From assembly GCA_936450465.1 (NCBI GenBank), contig OW388292.1, positions 10,807,756 through 10,871,755 of the forward strand: a stretch of DNA of 64,000 nucleotides, in the 5' to 3' direction. The stretch's first letter is position 1, and each line of letters starts with the position of its first letter. The position numbers and the translations under genes were made by a program. The notes below the pieces were generated by a model that saw nothing but the letters and a program-made list of their open reading frames with translations, ran no database searches and had not been told where the DNA came from. This document shows positions 1 to 10,778 of this stretch, piece after piece. This DNA is from Gibbula magus. Taxonomy: Eukaryota > Mollusca > Gastropoda > Trochida > Trochidae.

Positions 1-1037
1 AATAAATCTTCCCCTCTCTTGTGTCTATCCATAATATTTGGATCCATTCCATTACCTATATCAGACAAGTATTGGCAGTAAAAATAGCTTGAGTACCAAT
101 TGTTTGGTCTCGTTTTTTGTCGAGGTATCGATAAATGAGTGATAAATCTGTTGAGACATTCAGTGCTACCCGAATCAAAAGATGGGAGTATGAATCACCA
201 AGGAGGTCGTCCTGAAACGCGACACCAATTTGTACCATTTAGGATAGAGTGCTTCCAATGAAACAGTATTACATTTGCTCACTATCTAACTCACTTGTGT
301 TTCTTAACAATTTACAATATTATTATCTCTTTGAGGCCTGAAAGTGTTAGAATGTCTGATAGTTGCTGTATATTCCTATCGATCACTATACGTATACAAG
401 ACGAGGTGTTGTGTAGAGACAAATAGAGAATCAATGTCTATGAAAGGAAAGAAGTCAATATTGAAACTGAAACATTTCACCATGCTCCTACTTGATCCTC
501 AGAACTATTGGCAATACAAGTGCATACTAATTCGTGCAAATAATAAACATTAGTGTGCACTTTCTTTTGTATGTATCTGCCTGATAACCTGTCCATTTAC
601 TGAGGTTAATTTGGGATTATTGGAGTTATACGTGAAATATTTAATTTCAATTCTCAAACTTTATATGTAAATTACAAGTAATTGTATCATTATATCATGC
701 TTGATATTTTGGTGCAGTCAATATTGTGCCTGGTGTGAAGCTACATCTTACTATTTAGATTTACACCCGTTATTTCTTCTTAGACGTAACATAGCTTTCG
801 TAGACTTTATGTATATATTAACATTTACTTCTACAAAGTAAAACATCAGCAATACTAAACAAATTCTACTTCTTGGGCTCTTGATTTGTGGAATCCAATT
901 AATTCTTAGACTCTACGCCCAAGAGGAAATGACGGCAGTTTAAGGTCATATGTCGAACTGTAGAAACGACATTACATCAGGGAACACATGTGGTGTACAT
1001 GTGTATAACATCATGCTTGTGCATGTTGATCGTTTGT
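1..1037. other. AT-rich stretch, no gene seen
   Basis: Only short unsupported open frames occur here. No repeat family of this window, splice-bounded exon or protein motif could be recognised. Likely intergenic or intronic. Confidence 0.5.
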
Positions 1038-1123
1038 ATTGAACAAGAAGATGTTATGGAAGTGGAGGAACAACGAGTTCGAAGAAGTTCTTCCTCCGCT
1101 TCCATGACAGCTTTTAGTTCAAT
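1038..1123 (+). ncRNA. Hairpin resembling a microRNA precursor
   Basis: Two 37-nt arms (1038-1074 and 1087-1123) pair around a 12-nt loop. By hand alignment 34 of 37 positions pair, three of them as G:U wobbles, with three isolated single mismatches. The longest stem part joins ATGGAAGTGGAGGAA to TTCCTCCGCTTCCAT. Size, single short loop and small internal mismatches match an animal pre-miRNA. The family was not recognised and expression cannot be judged. A very small fold-back element is the alternative, although no target duplication was noticed. Confidence 0.35.
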
Positions 1124-3386
1124 ATGTATTCATCAAATAGCCTCTTTTTAGCAAACTAAAAAGCTAAATTTTGAGCCTGTCCTTCATGAAGTTCATCTAA
1201 TGTCTTAAAATACGATTGGAAATGTTCTCTCCTTGTTTGATCATCCTATTTAAGTTGTTTCTATTTGTTAGTGACAGGGAGCCGAACCAACATAGGATGG
1301 ATAACATGATAGAGCATGATGTCACATTAGTAAACGGCATATGAATTCATCTTTTACACGATAGAACAGTAACAAGTCCTTGGTCGAGATGAGCTTAAAC
1401 ACTCTAGGAGGAAGAAGTGATAGAATCTGGGGAATAACTATTATTGTGAAGGAGTAAAACTCATATGTTATCCTTACTCACATGTCCAGTTCGTTCTACT
1501 TTCACACCAATTAGTTGACATGGTTATGATTTAAATTACTTCTTGGTGTTTGATCTGCGATTGAATCAGCAATTTCTGCAGCACCTAGACTATCCATCCT
1601 TGGACACTGAAACACAGTAAATACATTTATAAAATTAAAAGCATAAATTATTTAATCTAACCAGCATTGTCCCTAGTAATGGGATAACATTCATTCAAAA
1701 CTAAGTGAATATGTATACCTGGCAAAATGTCGAGTGTTGAGGTTATTGTTTATTCATATGTTGTGGAGTGAAGTGGTTCGTGAAGATCCTGAGGCGATGA
1801 GAGGAAATGACTGATGTATACCATTCCGTTGTCTGTTTGTCATTTGCTGGAGTTTATCCAGTTAAAGTGTTGCCCCCAGGTTGAAAAAGGGCAGGGCAAT
1901 TACAAGGAGAAAATGGCACAAAATCCCCAAAAGGCCACATACGTCAGACAAAAATGTACTCATTGACAAGTACAAGTACCTTTGAAATTAGCAAGTACTA
2001 GCACACGACTGGGTTTTGAAGAGAACTACTTACTTGAGTACAAATTCAATAACTTTTGCAATTACTTATGAAATGAAAAAGGTAAAGTATAAGTTACAAC
2101 TCTCTGAAGATAAAAGACTTTTCTTTACACAAGGGACCATCTGAATGATAGGCAATAACACTATAAACACTTTTATTTGCGCATTGGTAATATGATTATT
2201 TATTGGAATTGTATACAAACACAATTACAATTTCATACATGCATCACAACTAATTTACCTAATATATAAGAATGAATTATTTTAAATCCATTTAAATCAT
2301 AATGAGATTATTCAGCTGTATGAGCGTGCAAACATTAGACCAGAAACCCCCTTATTGTTCTGTCACTAGCTAAACATGCTAACATGTTTGTCTCTTGAGG
2401 TTGAATAGGTAGCTACTTTAAACATTCTCTTCTTTCGTTTATATAACTTTTTTCTTATTTCAAAGATTTTATGATAAACATTTCAAACATGGAGAAGACA
2501 AGGATATTATAGATGATCACCTTCTTTATCTCACAATGTTGACGTGTCGCACAAGAAACACTACAACACTTTGGAAAAGAGCACAGACCTAAGTACTGCT
2601 GCCGGGGAAAGTTTTGAATGTCTATGATAAGCATATATTTATGTCATAAATAAGTACTCACACTTGTTTCATTCATTGGGGTATGACACTTTAATCTGAA
2701 ACACATGTGGTTTGCTGAAATCGTTATTTGAAACGGTTTGAGGACATAATGTTTAGTATTTGTGTTACATGTGTATGAGAAATGGAAATAATGTTAATAA
2801 ACGATGTAATCACCATAATGTATCTTCTCTGATCTCCAAGGTTTAGGAGATTCCAAAACAACGATTTCAAACAAAACAACAGATAATGTTTCAACATTTT
2901 TAATTTAAATTATTTGATTTCTAGAGACATTTTGTGACCTTGCTTCATTTTTTTCTATCACCCATGAATTTAAAATGCTTTTTGGTTGTTTCATTTCTTG
3001 CTGATTAGTTTAGAACCGCATAACATTATCAATAATATGGATTGCATGATAACGGTATAAGCATATGAAATATATCAAAACAAATTGCAAATATCCGAGG
3101 TTTGCCGAGTATATTATTACTCTTAGCAACGAGTGTTGATATATTTGATGTCAGAAGACCCTAGCGTAAGATTCTATTTATCATCGACAATCATTCTCCG
3201 TTGCATTTCAATGAAAATTGTACATCTCTGAGTACAGGGGTGCCATTTGACTTATTATGACGTAATCATGTTTATGGTGTCATTTTGGTATGTTTGTGAA
3301 GTTAATACTTGATGACGTAAAAGTACTGTGATGTTAAGTAGTTGATGGCGACAGGGTATTGTGCAAAATCTACTGGATATATCACT
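1124..3386. other. AT-rich stretch, no gene seen
   Basis: No supported coding region, RNA gene or repeat was recognised. Sequence is uniformly AT-rich with many in-frame stops. Confidence 0.5.
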
Positions 3387-3698
3387 TGATATCACACAGT
3401 GAGTGAGTGAGTTGGGGTTTAACGGCGCTTTCAAGAGTATTTCACTTACATCGCGGCTGCTAGTATTATGACAGGGAGAAAGCCCACAACGCCATGTGGC
3501 TATGCACTGCGGTGAAACTTGCGAGCAGTGGCTGGAACTAGCGAACCATGGGTGGTACTACGCTGAAATCCAGAGTGTAGAACAGTTCTCTACTGCAGAC
3601 AAAGTTGCCGTGCCCCTGGCGGGATTCGAACCCCGGACCTCTTGATCCGATGCCGAACGTGCTAACCACTGCGCTATCCCGCCCCATGATATCACACA
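3387..3698 (-). mobile_element. Complete tRNA-derived SINE with 12-bp target duplication
   Basis: The body at 3399-3686 is flanked by identical TGATATCACACA at 3387-3398 and 3687-3698. On the minus strand it starts with a tRNA-like head. It has an A box (TAGCGCAGTGG) and a perfect B box (GGTTCGAATCC), so an internal RNA polymerase III promoter is visible. The putative anticodon loop reads CATCGGA, which suggests descent from tRNA-Arg(TCG); the anticodon stem no longer pairs well. The tail, on the plus strand, is GTGAGTGAGTGAG followed by a 'ggggtttaacggcgctttc' block. The exact duplication shows a complete, fairly recent insertion mobilised by a LINE. Confidence 0.9.
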
Positions 3699-4633
3699 TG
3701 CCATGTCTCCTGTTGAACACAGTTTTGGATGATTAATTATGCCGAAACGTTGCCATTGTAAAACAAAGTTAATCTTTCATAATACCCATGTAGTTTCTAT
3801 AATGCCAACTTCGCAATTGCCCCTCAAAAAAGTAATTTCAAATATAATGCAAATTACTTTTATGAAATGGTATAATTACAACTTTATAATCTACTTGAAA
3901 TTTACTTGTAAAGGCCGATACAATGCAGGCAAAGAGGCAGGACACGCTACTCAGTTATCTAATTAACTTCCACATGGATTTATCGGTGGCACGTTCACTC
4001 TTTTTCTAAATTATCTTCCCCGGCACATCCCAAAATATAATTAAGCCTTTGCGGAACACAATCGGAACACAACCAGTGAAGGATGAACTATCATAAGTGC
4101 AGTGCAAACACAATTAAACCTGAATGTGTTGTTGTGAACATGAGATGACAACTGATAGAGTGCATCTGCCTGAATACACTGACACATATGCAAATAACAA
4201 GTGTCATATATCAACTGGTATGTGCAATACATGTGTAGCAGCGTTATATGCCGAACACTAATAAATGACATTTTACAGGTGTACTTTTGTTTTAAGGGAA
4301 TGATCACTAAGCATTCAGTTTGATTCATCTGGCCAAATACTGATCACAATTGGGGTAATGTTTTATAGACATCCTACTTTCCAATGAGGTTCTGTTGAAA
4401 CAACATACATCTCCGTTGAAATATACTGAAGATCTACCAATACTCCCCCGAACACTCTCTTCACAATTGTAGAATGAACTGTCCCCTTACTTACTTAAGA
4501 CATGCTCTCTCATGTGACTCATTCAGGAGTCAAGACGTTATTCATCTATCATTTTGTAAGCACTTTCAGCATGCACTTTAGCAATTCTACATAAAAAACC
4601 TATATTGAAACTGTCCTCAAGTAAGCTGGCTAA
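3699..4633. other. AT-rich stretch, no gene seen
   Basis: Short open frames on both strands (for example minus 4041-4328) have no recognisable motif. Nothing else could be identified. Confidence 0.45.
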
Positions 4634-5930
4634 GATGTCAACACATTGAAGAACTTCCGACCAATATACAACCTAATGTTTACATCTTGAATCCTCGAGA
4701 AGATACTGGCTGAGCAGCTGAAGGAACATATCCATGCTAACAATCTAGCATAGTCATTCAAATCTGCAAACAGCCAAAAGCACAGTACGGAAACTGCCCT
4801 TCTTCGTGCCCAAAACAACATCCTGGTTGCGATGGATAACTAACAGATTACCCGACTTGCCCTTCTAGATCAATCTGCTGTGTTCGACACGATAGACCAA
4901 ACTTAATTTTTTTTTAAAAGGTTGCAAACCAGAAATGGCATCACAGTATTATCAGTTCTGGCCTGGATCGAGTCATATCTCTCCGGTCGCACACATTCAG
5001 TCAATGTTCTCAATGCTGCCTCAGATGAATTTCCTCAACATTGCGGTGGATCCGTCCTAGGTCCCTTACTTTTTACGATCTACATACTGCCTATTGGCGA
5101 CATCATCCTTTAACACCTCCAGTCTGATCTGTCTTCAAGACTGTGTACATGATATCGCTCAGTGGATGACAGACAAAGCAGCAACTCAGCAAAATTCCCA
5201 CCTCTGCAATCCTTAACCTCAAGGCCAATGAAATACCACCAGCCATCGAAGCCAGAAACCTCGGAGTGATCCACCATAGTTGTAGCTCCCCACACACAGC
5301 TGTAAAGCAAGTCCTCCTAATTTTCTCTGTTCAAAATCAGTGAGATTCGTCACCTACTCAACCATGACACGGTAGAACTCCCCATGCAGTGCCTAGTTAC
5401 CTCTAAAATAGATTACTTTAATTCACTGTATTTTAACCTCACACAAACCTCACTGTGCAGCCTGAAGAAAATACAGAACTCTGCGACCAGATGCATCACC
5501 AAAACTTCCATATCAAGCCATATCAGTCCTGTGCTCGAGTCACTCCACTGGCTGCTTGTTCCAGAGCGGATCACCTTTAAATTTTGGCTCCTTCATCCAC
5601 TCATGTGTTTATGACATTCACTTTCCTCTCAGAGACTTCACCCCCAGCTATTCTCCTAGTCGCGAACTCCGTTCGTCTGGTGAAGTTCTCCTGAACCAAC
5701 AACTTACAAAAACAGCTATGGGGCAACGAGCATTCTCAAAATCTGGACCCTCAATATGGAACTCCCTCCCTCCTCAGATCCGTAACACTGAATTCAAAGA
5801 CTCTTTTAAGAGCCAATTGAAATCATTTCGGTTCACTACAGTACATGTTTGACACCGCGCCACTTTGTCTTTCCCAGACTGTGCAACCTTATGGATGGAA
5901 ATTAGGTGCTTTATAAATCAATTATTGATA
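4634..5930 (+). pseudogene. Decayed LINE reverse transcriptase, CR1/L2-like
   Basis: Fragments of one reverse transcriptase can be read in order through several frames. They are KNFRPIYNL (about 4649), HSTETALLRAQNNIL (about 4775), FDTIDQT (about 4885), ESYLSGRTHSVNVL then GSVLGPLLFTIY (4970-5090), TSKIDYFNSL (about 5402), LESLHWLLVPERI (about 5535), and the C-terminal AFSKSGPSIWNSLPPQIRN (about 5735-5790). The missing YADD-type box, in-frame stops (about 4700, 4750, 4840, 4905) and frameshifts show that it is dead. It has the order and typical C-terminus of the CR1/L2/Rex1 group of the Jockey superfamily. The 3' end, at about 5900-5930, is a short AT-rich tail abutting the next LINE. The 5' end is missing. 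Confidence 0.85.
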
Positions 5931-5939
5931 TTTACATTC

Positions 5940-7530
5940 GAAAGGGGGGAAATTTTATGCTTTATTTGTTGATTTTACAAAAGCTTTCGATTCTGTAAAA
6001 AGGGATAAATTATGGAACCTCCTTCAAATGAGTGGCGTAAGCCCAAAGATGAATAACCTTCTGCGAAGCATATATGAAAATGTCAAAGCTTGTGTCAGAA
6101 ATAATAACATATTATCAAAAACCCTTGATATACAGATTGGAGTGAGGCAAGGTTGTGTACTGAGCCCATTTTTATTCTCATTTTTCATAAATGAATTGGC
6201 TATGCAGATCGAGAATAACTGTTCACATGGTGTACAACTACATCCTGATGTTTTCCAAATATTCCTTTTACTCTTTGCAGACGATATTGTGCTCATTTCA
6301 AGTACTGTTGCAGGTCTTCAGAGCAAATTAATGAACTTGAAAGTTTTTGTGACAATTCAAAATTATCAGTTAACTTGGATAAAACAAAGGTGCTGGTATT
6401 TAAAAAGGGTGGAAAATCTTCGAAGAAGGAAAAATGGTTTTATAAAGATTGTGAATTAGATATAACAAATTCCTACAAATATCTTGGAGTATTTTTCACT
6501 CATCAATTATCATGGTCTACGCATACAAATTATGCATCAATACAGGGGGAAATAATACTTGTTGGTATTATAAGACAGATGAGTATACTAGGTGACCTAA
6601 GCATTAACACATTTTTCAAAATATTCGATGCCAAAATATATCCCATTCTCTTATACGGGGCAGAAATCTGGGGGTTAAATTCTTTCGCAAAACTAGAAAT
6701 GGTTAATCTTTATGCATGTAAAAAGTTCTTAGGTGTTAAACAAAATACTTCAAACGTAATGATTTATGGAGAATGTGGCAGATTCCCTTTATATATCCAC
6801 TCATATTGTAAAGTTATTCGGTATTGGATAAAGCTTCTAAACATGCCCTCATACCGCCTACCTAAAAAATGTTATGAAATGATGCTCTTATACGACAAGA
6901 ATGGTCACAAGAATTGGGTTACCGAAGTTAAAGCAACACTATTTTCTATGGGATTTGGGAATATTTGGCAAAATCAAGGAATAGGTGTAGATCCTGAATT
7001 CATAAGTGAATTTACACAAAGACTAAAAGATATATATTTTCAAAATTGGACGGAAAAATTATCACTTTCAAGTTAATGTGACACGTACCTAACCTTTAAA
7101 AGCAATATCCATACCGAATATTACTTATCTTGTTTAAATGTAAAGAAATACAGAATTAGTCTGGCACGATTCCGATGCTCGTCTCATGAACTTAGTATTG
7201 AAACGGGTAGATATAAGAATATAAGTAGAGAACAAAGATTTTGTCAATTATGTAAGTATAATATTATAGAAGATGAATACCATTTTTTACTGATTTGTCC
7301 TTTGTACAGCAACATCCGAAAGAACTATATCAAAGAAAAATACTATTTAATCCAAATAAGCTAAATTGTCTCTACTTTTAAACAGTGTAAACAAAAAAAG
7401 AAATTAAAAACCTGTCCATGTTTATCTTTTATGCATTTGTACATAGAAATTATTATTCATTATTGCATGAAATGTCAGTGCACTATATATTTTGCACTAT
7501 AGGCCTGAGGCCTTTTAAGTACTGTAATAA
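5940..7530 (+). pseudogene. 5'-truncated LINE with reverse transcriptase and C-terminal zinc knuckle
   Basis: Coding begins abruptly inside the reverse-transcriptase palm with FVDFTKAFDSV (about 5965). It continues with GVRQGCVLSPFLFSFFINE (about 6140) and the catalytic LLFADDIVL (about 6270). A frameshift near 6370 moves it to the frame at 6375-7076, which reads KYLGVFFTHQLSWS and then the thumb and connection region. After a stop at 7076 a last frame carries a zinc-knuckle-like CQLCKYNIIEDEYHFLLICP (about 7240-7300). The 3' UTR has a GGCCTGAGGCCTT block also seen in the LINE at 52700-53765, which is probably the same family. The 3' end is cut by the Helitron-like element starting at 7531. 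The catalytic aspartates survive, but frameshifts and truncation make it inactive. The clade within the Jockey/I superfamily is not resolved. Confidence 0.88.
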
Positions 7531-9100
7531 CTAGATTAGCGTTTGCGGGACACCGCAAAAGCAGAGCAGCTCCGAAACTTAGGGTCTCGCCTTTCCCTGT
7601 TCCGCCTTCTCGTCAGCATCAATAAAATGGGAATTCTTTTTAACAAAAGTTTGTTCATTATTCGAGTTATTACTTTTCACAAGTTTGTTCTTAAAACCTA
7701 TTTCTTCTTTCAAAATTTGATTAAAGTATTAACGTGGCCTTGACCAATATCTCATGACCTTGACTTTTGACCTTCAAGGTCACACCATCAATGATCACTT
7801 TATATCGCGTATAATAATCATGAAATGACTCAAAGTGTTCATAGTTAAAATATGACATATTAACAAAAGCATGCTTAAGTTTCGACCTCACTGTGACCTT
7901 GACCTTTGACAGATTTTAGCAAAAACGTTTTCAAATTTTGGTCTTTCTCCATAGTTCATATATACCAAATAAGACCCTAATAGCACCAAAAAAGTTTGAA
8001 GTTATCATGTTTACAAGTATTGTTGTATTGATTTCAGAACTCATGACCTTGACCTTTGACCTTGAATGTGAACATGTCACCAGATGTATAAGAAAGAAAT
8101 TAAGCTGAGGTGTTAATATCTTCATGGAAAAAAGTTACTTAGTGACCAGTCTGTCAGTCAGTCAGTTAGTTAGTCAGCATGACCAAATCTCGTGAACTTG
8201 ACCTTTAAAATTCAAGGTCACACAATCAGTGATCACTTTTCATTGTGTATCACAATCATGTAATGATTCAAAGTGTTAATAGTTGAAATAAGACATTTTC
8301 ACAAAAGCCTGCTTAGGTTGTGACCTCACTATGACCTTGACCTTTGACGGATGTTAGCGAAAACCTTTTCAAATCTTGGCCTTTCTCCATAGTTGATATA
8401 TACCAAATAAGAGCCTGATAGCACAAATATTTTTCAAGTTATCGTGTTTACAAGGATTGTTTTAGCAATTTCAGAACTTGTGACCTTGACCTTTGACCTT
8501 GAATATGAACATGTCAAAAGAATTCCCCAGGGGCATAAGTAAGAAGTTATGTATATGAGGTGTTGATACCTCCTTGGAAAGAAGTTATTTAGTGATTTCA
8601 GAACTGGTGACCATGACCCTATCTCGTGACCTTGACCTTTGAAATTCAAGGTCACACAATCAGTGATCACTTTTCATTGTGTATCACAATCATGTAATGA
8701 TTCAAAGTGTTAATAGTTGAAATAAGACATTTTCGCAAAAGCATGCTTAAGTTGTGACCTCGCTATGACCTTGACCTTTGACGGATGTTAGCGAAAACCT
8801 TTTCAAATCTTGGCCTTTCTCCATAGTTGATATACACCAAAGAAGAGCCTGATAGCACAAATATTTTTCAAGTTATCGTGTTTACAAGGATTTTTTTAGC
8901 GATTTCAGAACTCGTGACCTTGACCTTTGACCTTGAATATGAACATGTCAAAAAAATTCCCCAGGGGTATAAGTAAGAAGTTATGTATATGAGTTGTCAA
9001 AACCTAATAAGGAAAAAAGTTATAGCCAATACAAAACGCGCCGGCGGCGATGGAAACTGCACAAAAACTGATAGCAGCTCCGACTTAGTCGGAGCTGCTA
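7531..9100 (-). mobile_element. Full-length Helitron-like repeat with receptor-motif arrays
   Basis: Read on the minus strand it starts TAGCAGCTCCGAC with an almost perfect hairpin (core CTCCGACTTAGTCGGAG). It ends with a second hairpin (TTTGCGG-loop-CCGCAAA), seven bases and CTAG followed by T. The hairpin-plus-CTRR end is the hallmark of Helitrons, and T on both flanks suits Helentron-type elements. The interior holds diverged tandem units of about 438 bp (compare 8040, 8478, 8916), each rich in TGACCTTGACCTTTGACC. No protein is encoded, so it is non-autonomous. A second full-length copy lies in opposite orientation at 34157-35866. Confidence 0.65.
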
Positions 9101-9112
9101 ATAAAGAATGAA

Positions 9113-9116
9113 ATCA

Positions 9117-9152
<36 letters not shown>

Positions 9153-9162
9153 ATTATTATTA
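9113..9162. repeat. (TTA)n microsatellite
   Basis: A run of TTA/ATT triplets directly after the Helitron-like element, interrupted once by an AATTATA block. Confidence 0.9.
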
Positions 9163-9292
9163 GGTACATTGAATATTGTAGCATGTACTTAATATTCGTG
9201 TGTGTGCTGCTATCTGAATATAGGCAACACTCGTAAAGGTATTCTCACAAGCACATGTATCAATGATCAATCTCATTAAAATCAGAAAGAAA

Positions 9293-10778
9293 CTAGAACA
9301 GCGTTTGCGGGACACCGCAAAAGCAGAGCAGCTCCGAAACTTTGGGTCTCGCCTTTCCCCTTCTCCTCCACATAAATACAATGGGAATTTTTTTGGACAA
9401 AAATTTGTTCATTATTCAAGTTATTCTAACAAGTTGAATCATCACTGGGGTCACTTTTCACAACTTTGTTCTTAAAACCTATTTCTGATTTCAAAATTGG
9501 ATCAAAAGATTAACATGGCCTTAACCAATATCTCATGACCTTGAACTTTGACCTTCAAGGTCACACCATCAATGATTACTTCTCATTGTATATAACAATC
9601 ATGCAATGACTCAAAGTGTTCATTGTTAACTTAAGCGTGCTATTGTGAATATGCCTTAAGTTCTGACCTTGCTGTGACCTTGACCTTTGACAGATTTTAG
9701 CAAAAACGTTTTCAAATCTTGGTCTTCCTCCATAGTTGATATATACCAAACAAGAAGACATAGTCATCAACATCCCCCGCCAGACACAAGAAATGAGAAC
9801 AAGGGCAATAATTCAAGAAGAAATAATTGTGCGCTTCTCATTTTCTTTCCATTACGGTAACGATATCCCCAAGCCACACAACTGATTTGATGATAAACAA
9901 TGTATGAGAAAAGCTATATCCTTGGATACTTGAAACAGAGTCGAAAAAGCGGAACAAGGGGAATAACTCCGGAAAAAATAATCACATGCTTCTTTTTTTC
10001 GAACTCCATGAAGATATCGATGGCCTTAAACAACACACCAAATTTGGCTATCCTTTCTTAAATAGTTTCTGAGAAAAGCTGTCCCCTTGGGTGATACCTT
10101 GAACAGAGTCCAAATATACAAGGGCAATAACTCCGCAAAGATTATTTGTGTGCTTCTCATTTTCGAACTCCATCAAGGTACTTATGCCCTCAAGCCACAC
10201 AGCAAATTGGGTAATCCTATCTTAAATAGTCTCTGAGAAAAGCTGTCCCCTTTAGAGATAGCATGAACCGAGTCCAAACATACGGAACAAGGGCAATAAT
10301 TCCGGAAAAAATGATCACACGGTTCTTATTTTCGAACTCTATCAAGGTATTTATGTCCACAAGCCACACACCAAATTTGGTTGTCCTATCTTAAATAGTT
10401 TCTGAGAAAAGCTGTCCCCTTTATAGCGGACGGACGGACGGACGGAGCCCAAACCTATATCCCCCTTCCACTTCGTAGCGGGGGATAATAACAGCCTGAC
10501 AGCACAAATATGTTTGAAGTAATCGTGTTTACAAGGATTATTGTAGTGATTTAAGAACTCATGACCTTGACCTTTGACCTTGAATGTGAACATGTCAAAA
10601 TCATTCACCAGATTTATAAGAAAGAAGCTATGTATATGAGATGTTAATACTTTTTTGGAAAAAAATGACCATATATCGTGACCTTGACCTTTGATTTTCA
10701 AGGTCACACAGTCAATGATCACTTTTCATTGTGTATAACAATCATGAAATGATTCATAGTGTTAATAGTTAAAATAAG
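9293..10778 (-). mobile_element. Second Helitron-like repeat, truncated and split
   Basis: The CTAG end (9293-9296) and hairpin GCGGGACACCGC match the element at 7531-9100, as does the following interior with TGACCTTTGACC motifs. The copy is interrupted at about 9739-10489 by a pearl-like element. It resumes at about 10490 with the same 'cctgacagcacaaatatg' block expected there. It stops near 10778 without the opposite hairpin end, so it is truncated at that end. Confidence 0.7.
9739..10489 (+). mobile_element. Pearl-like element with four ~165-bp tandem units
   Basis: The left end reads ACAAGAAGACATAG then ATCCCCCGCC. The right end has a (GGAC)n run (10430-10443) followed by a hairpin ending AGCGGGGGATAAT. 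Between them, diverged tandem units share GAGAAAAGCT at 9906, 10071, 10235 and 10404, giving periods of 165, 164 and 169 bp. The unit also repeats 'aagccacacaccaaattt' and 'agggcaataactccg'. Tandem core, ACGG-type microsatellite and hairpin end together match the 'pearl' non-autonomous elements described from bivalves. It sits inside the Helitron-like copy, so it inserted later. No coding capacity. Confidence 0.75.

Noticed and set aside
3601..3686. A tRNA gene on the minus strand
   Set aside because: It is the head of a SINE. The anticodon stem pairs poorly, and the sequence continues into the SINE body with a target duplication around the whole.
4041..4328. Minus-strand 95-codon frame as a gene
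   Set aside because: No domain, codon pattern or splice context; chance length for this composition.
7543..7743. Conserved protein beginning MRDTAKAEQLRN, also at 9263-9475 and 35657-35854
   Set aside because: The frames are translations of the same Helitron-like terminus. Similarity follows from repeat descent, and the frames diverge after the end region.
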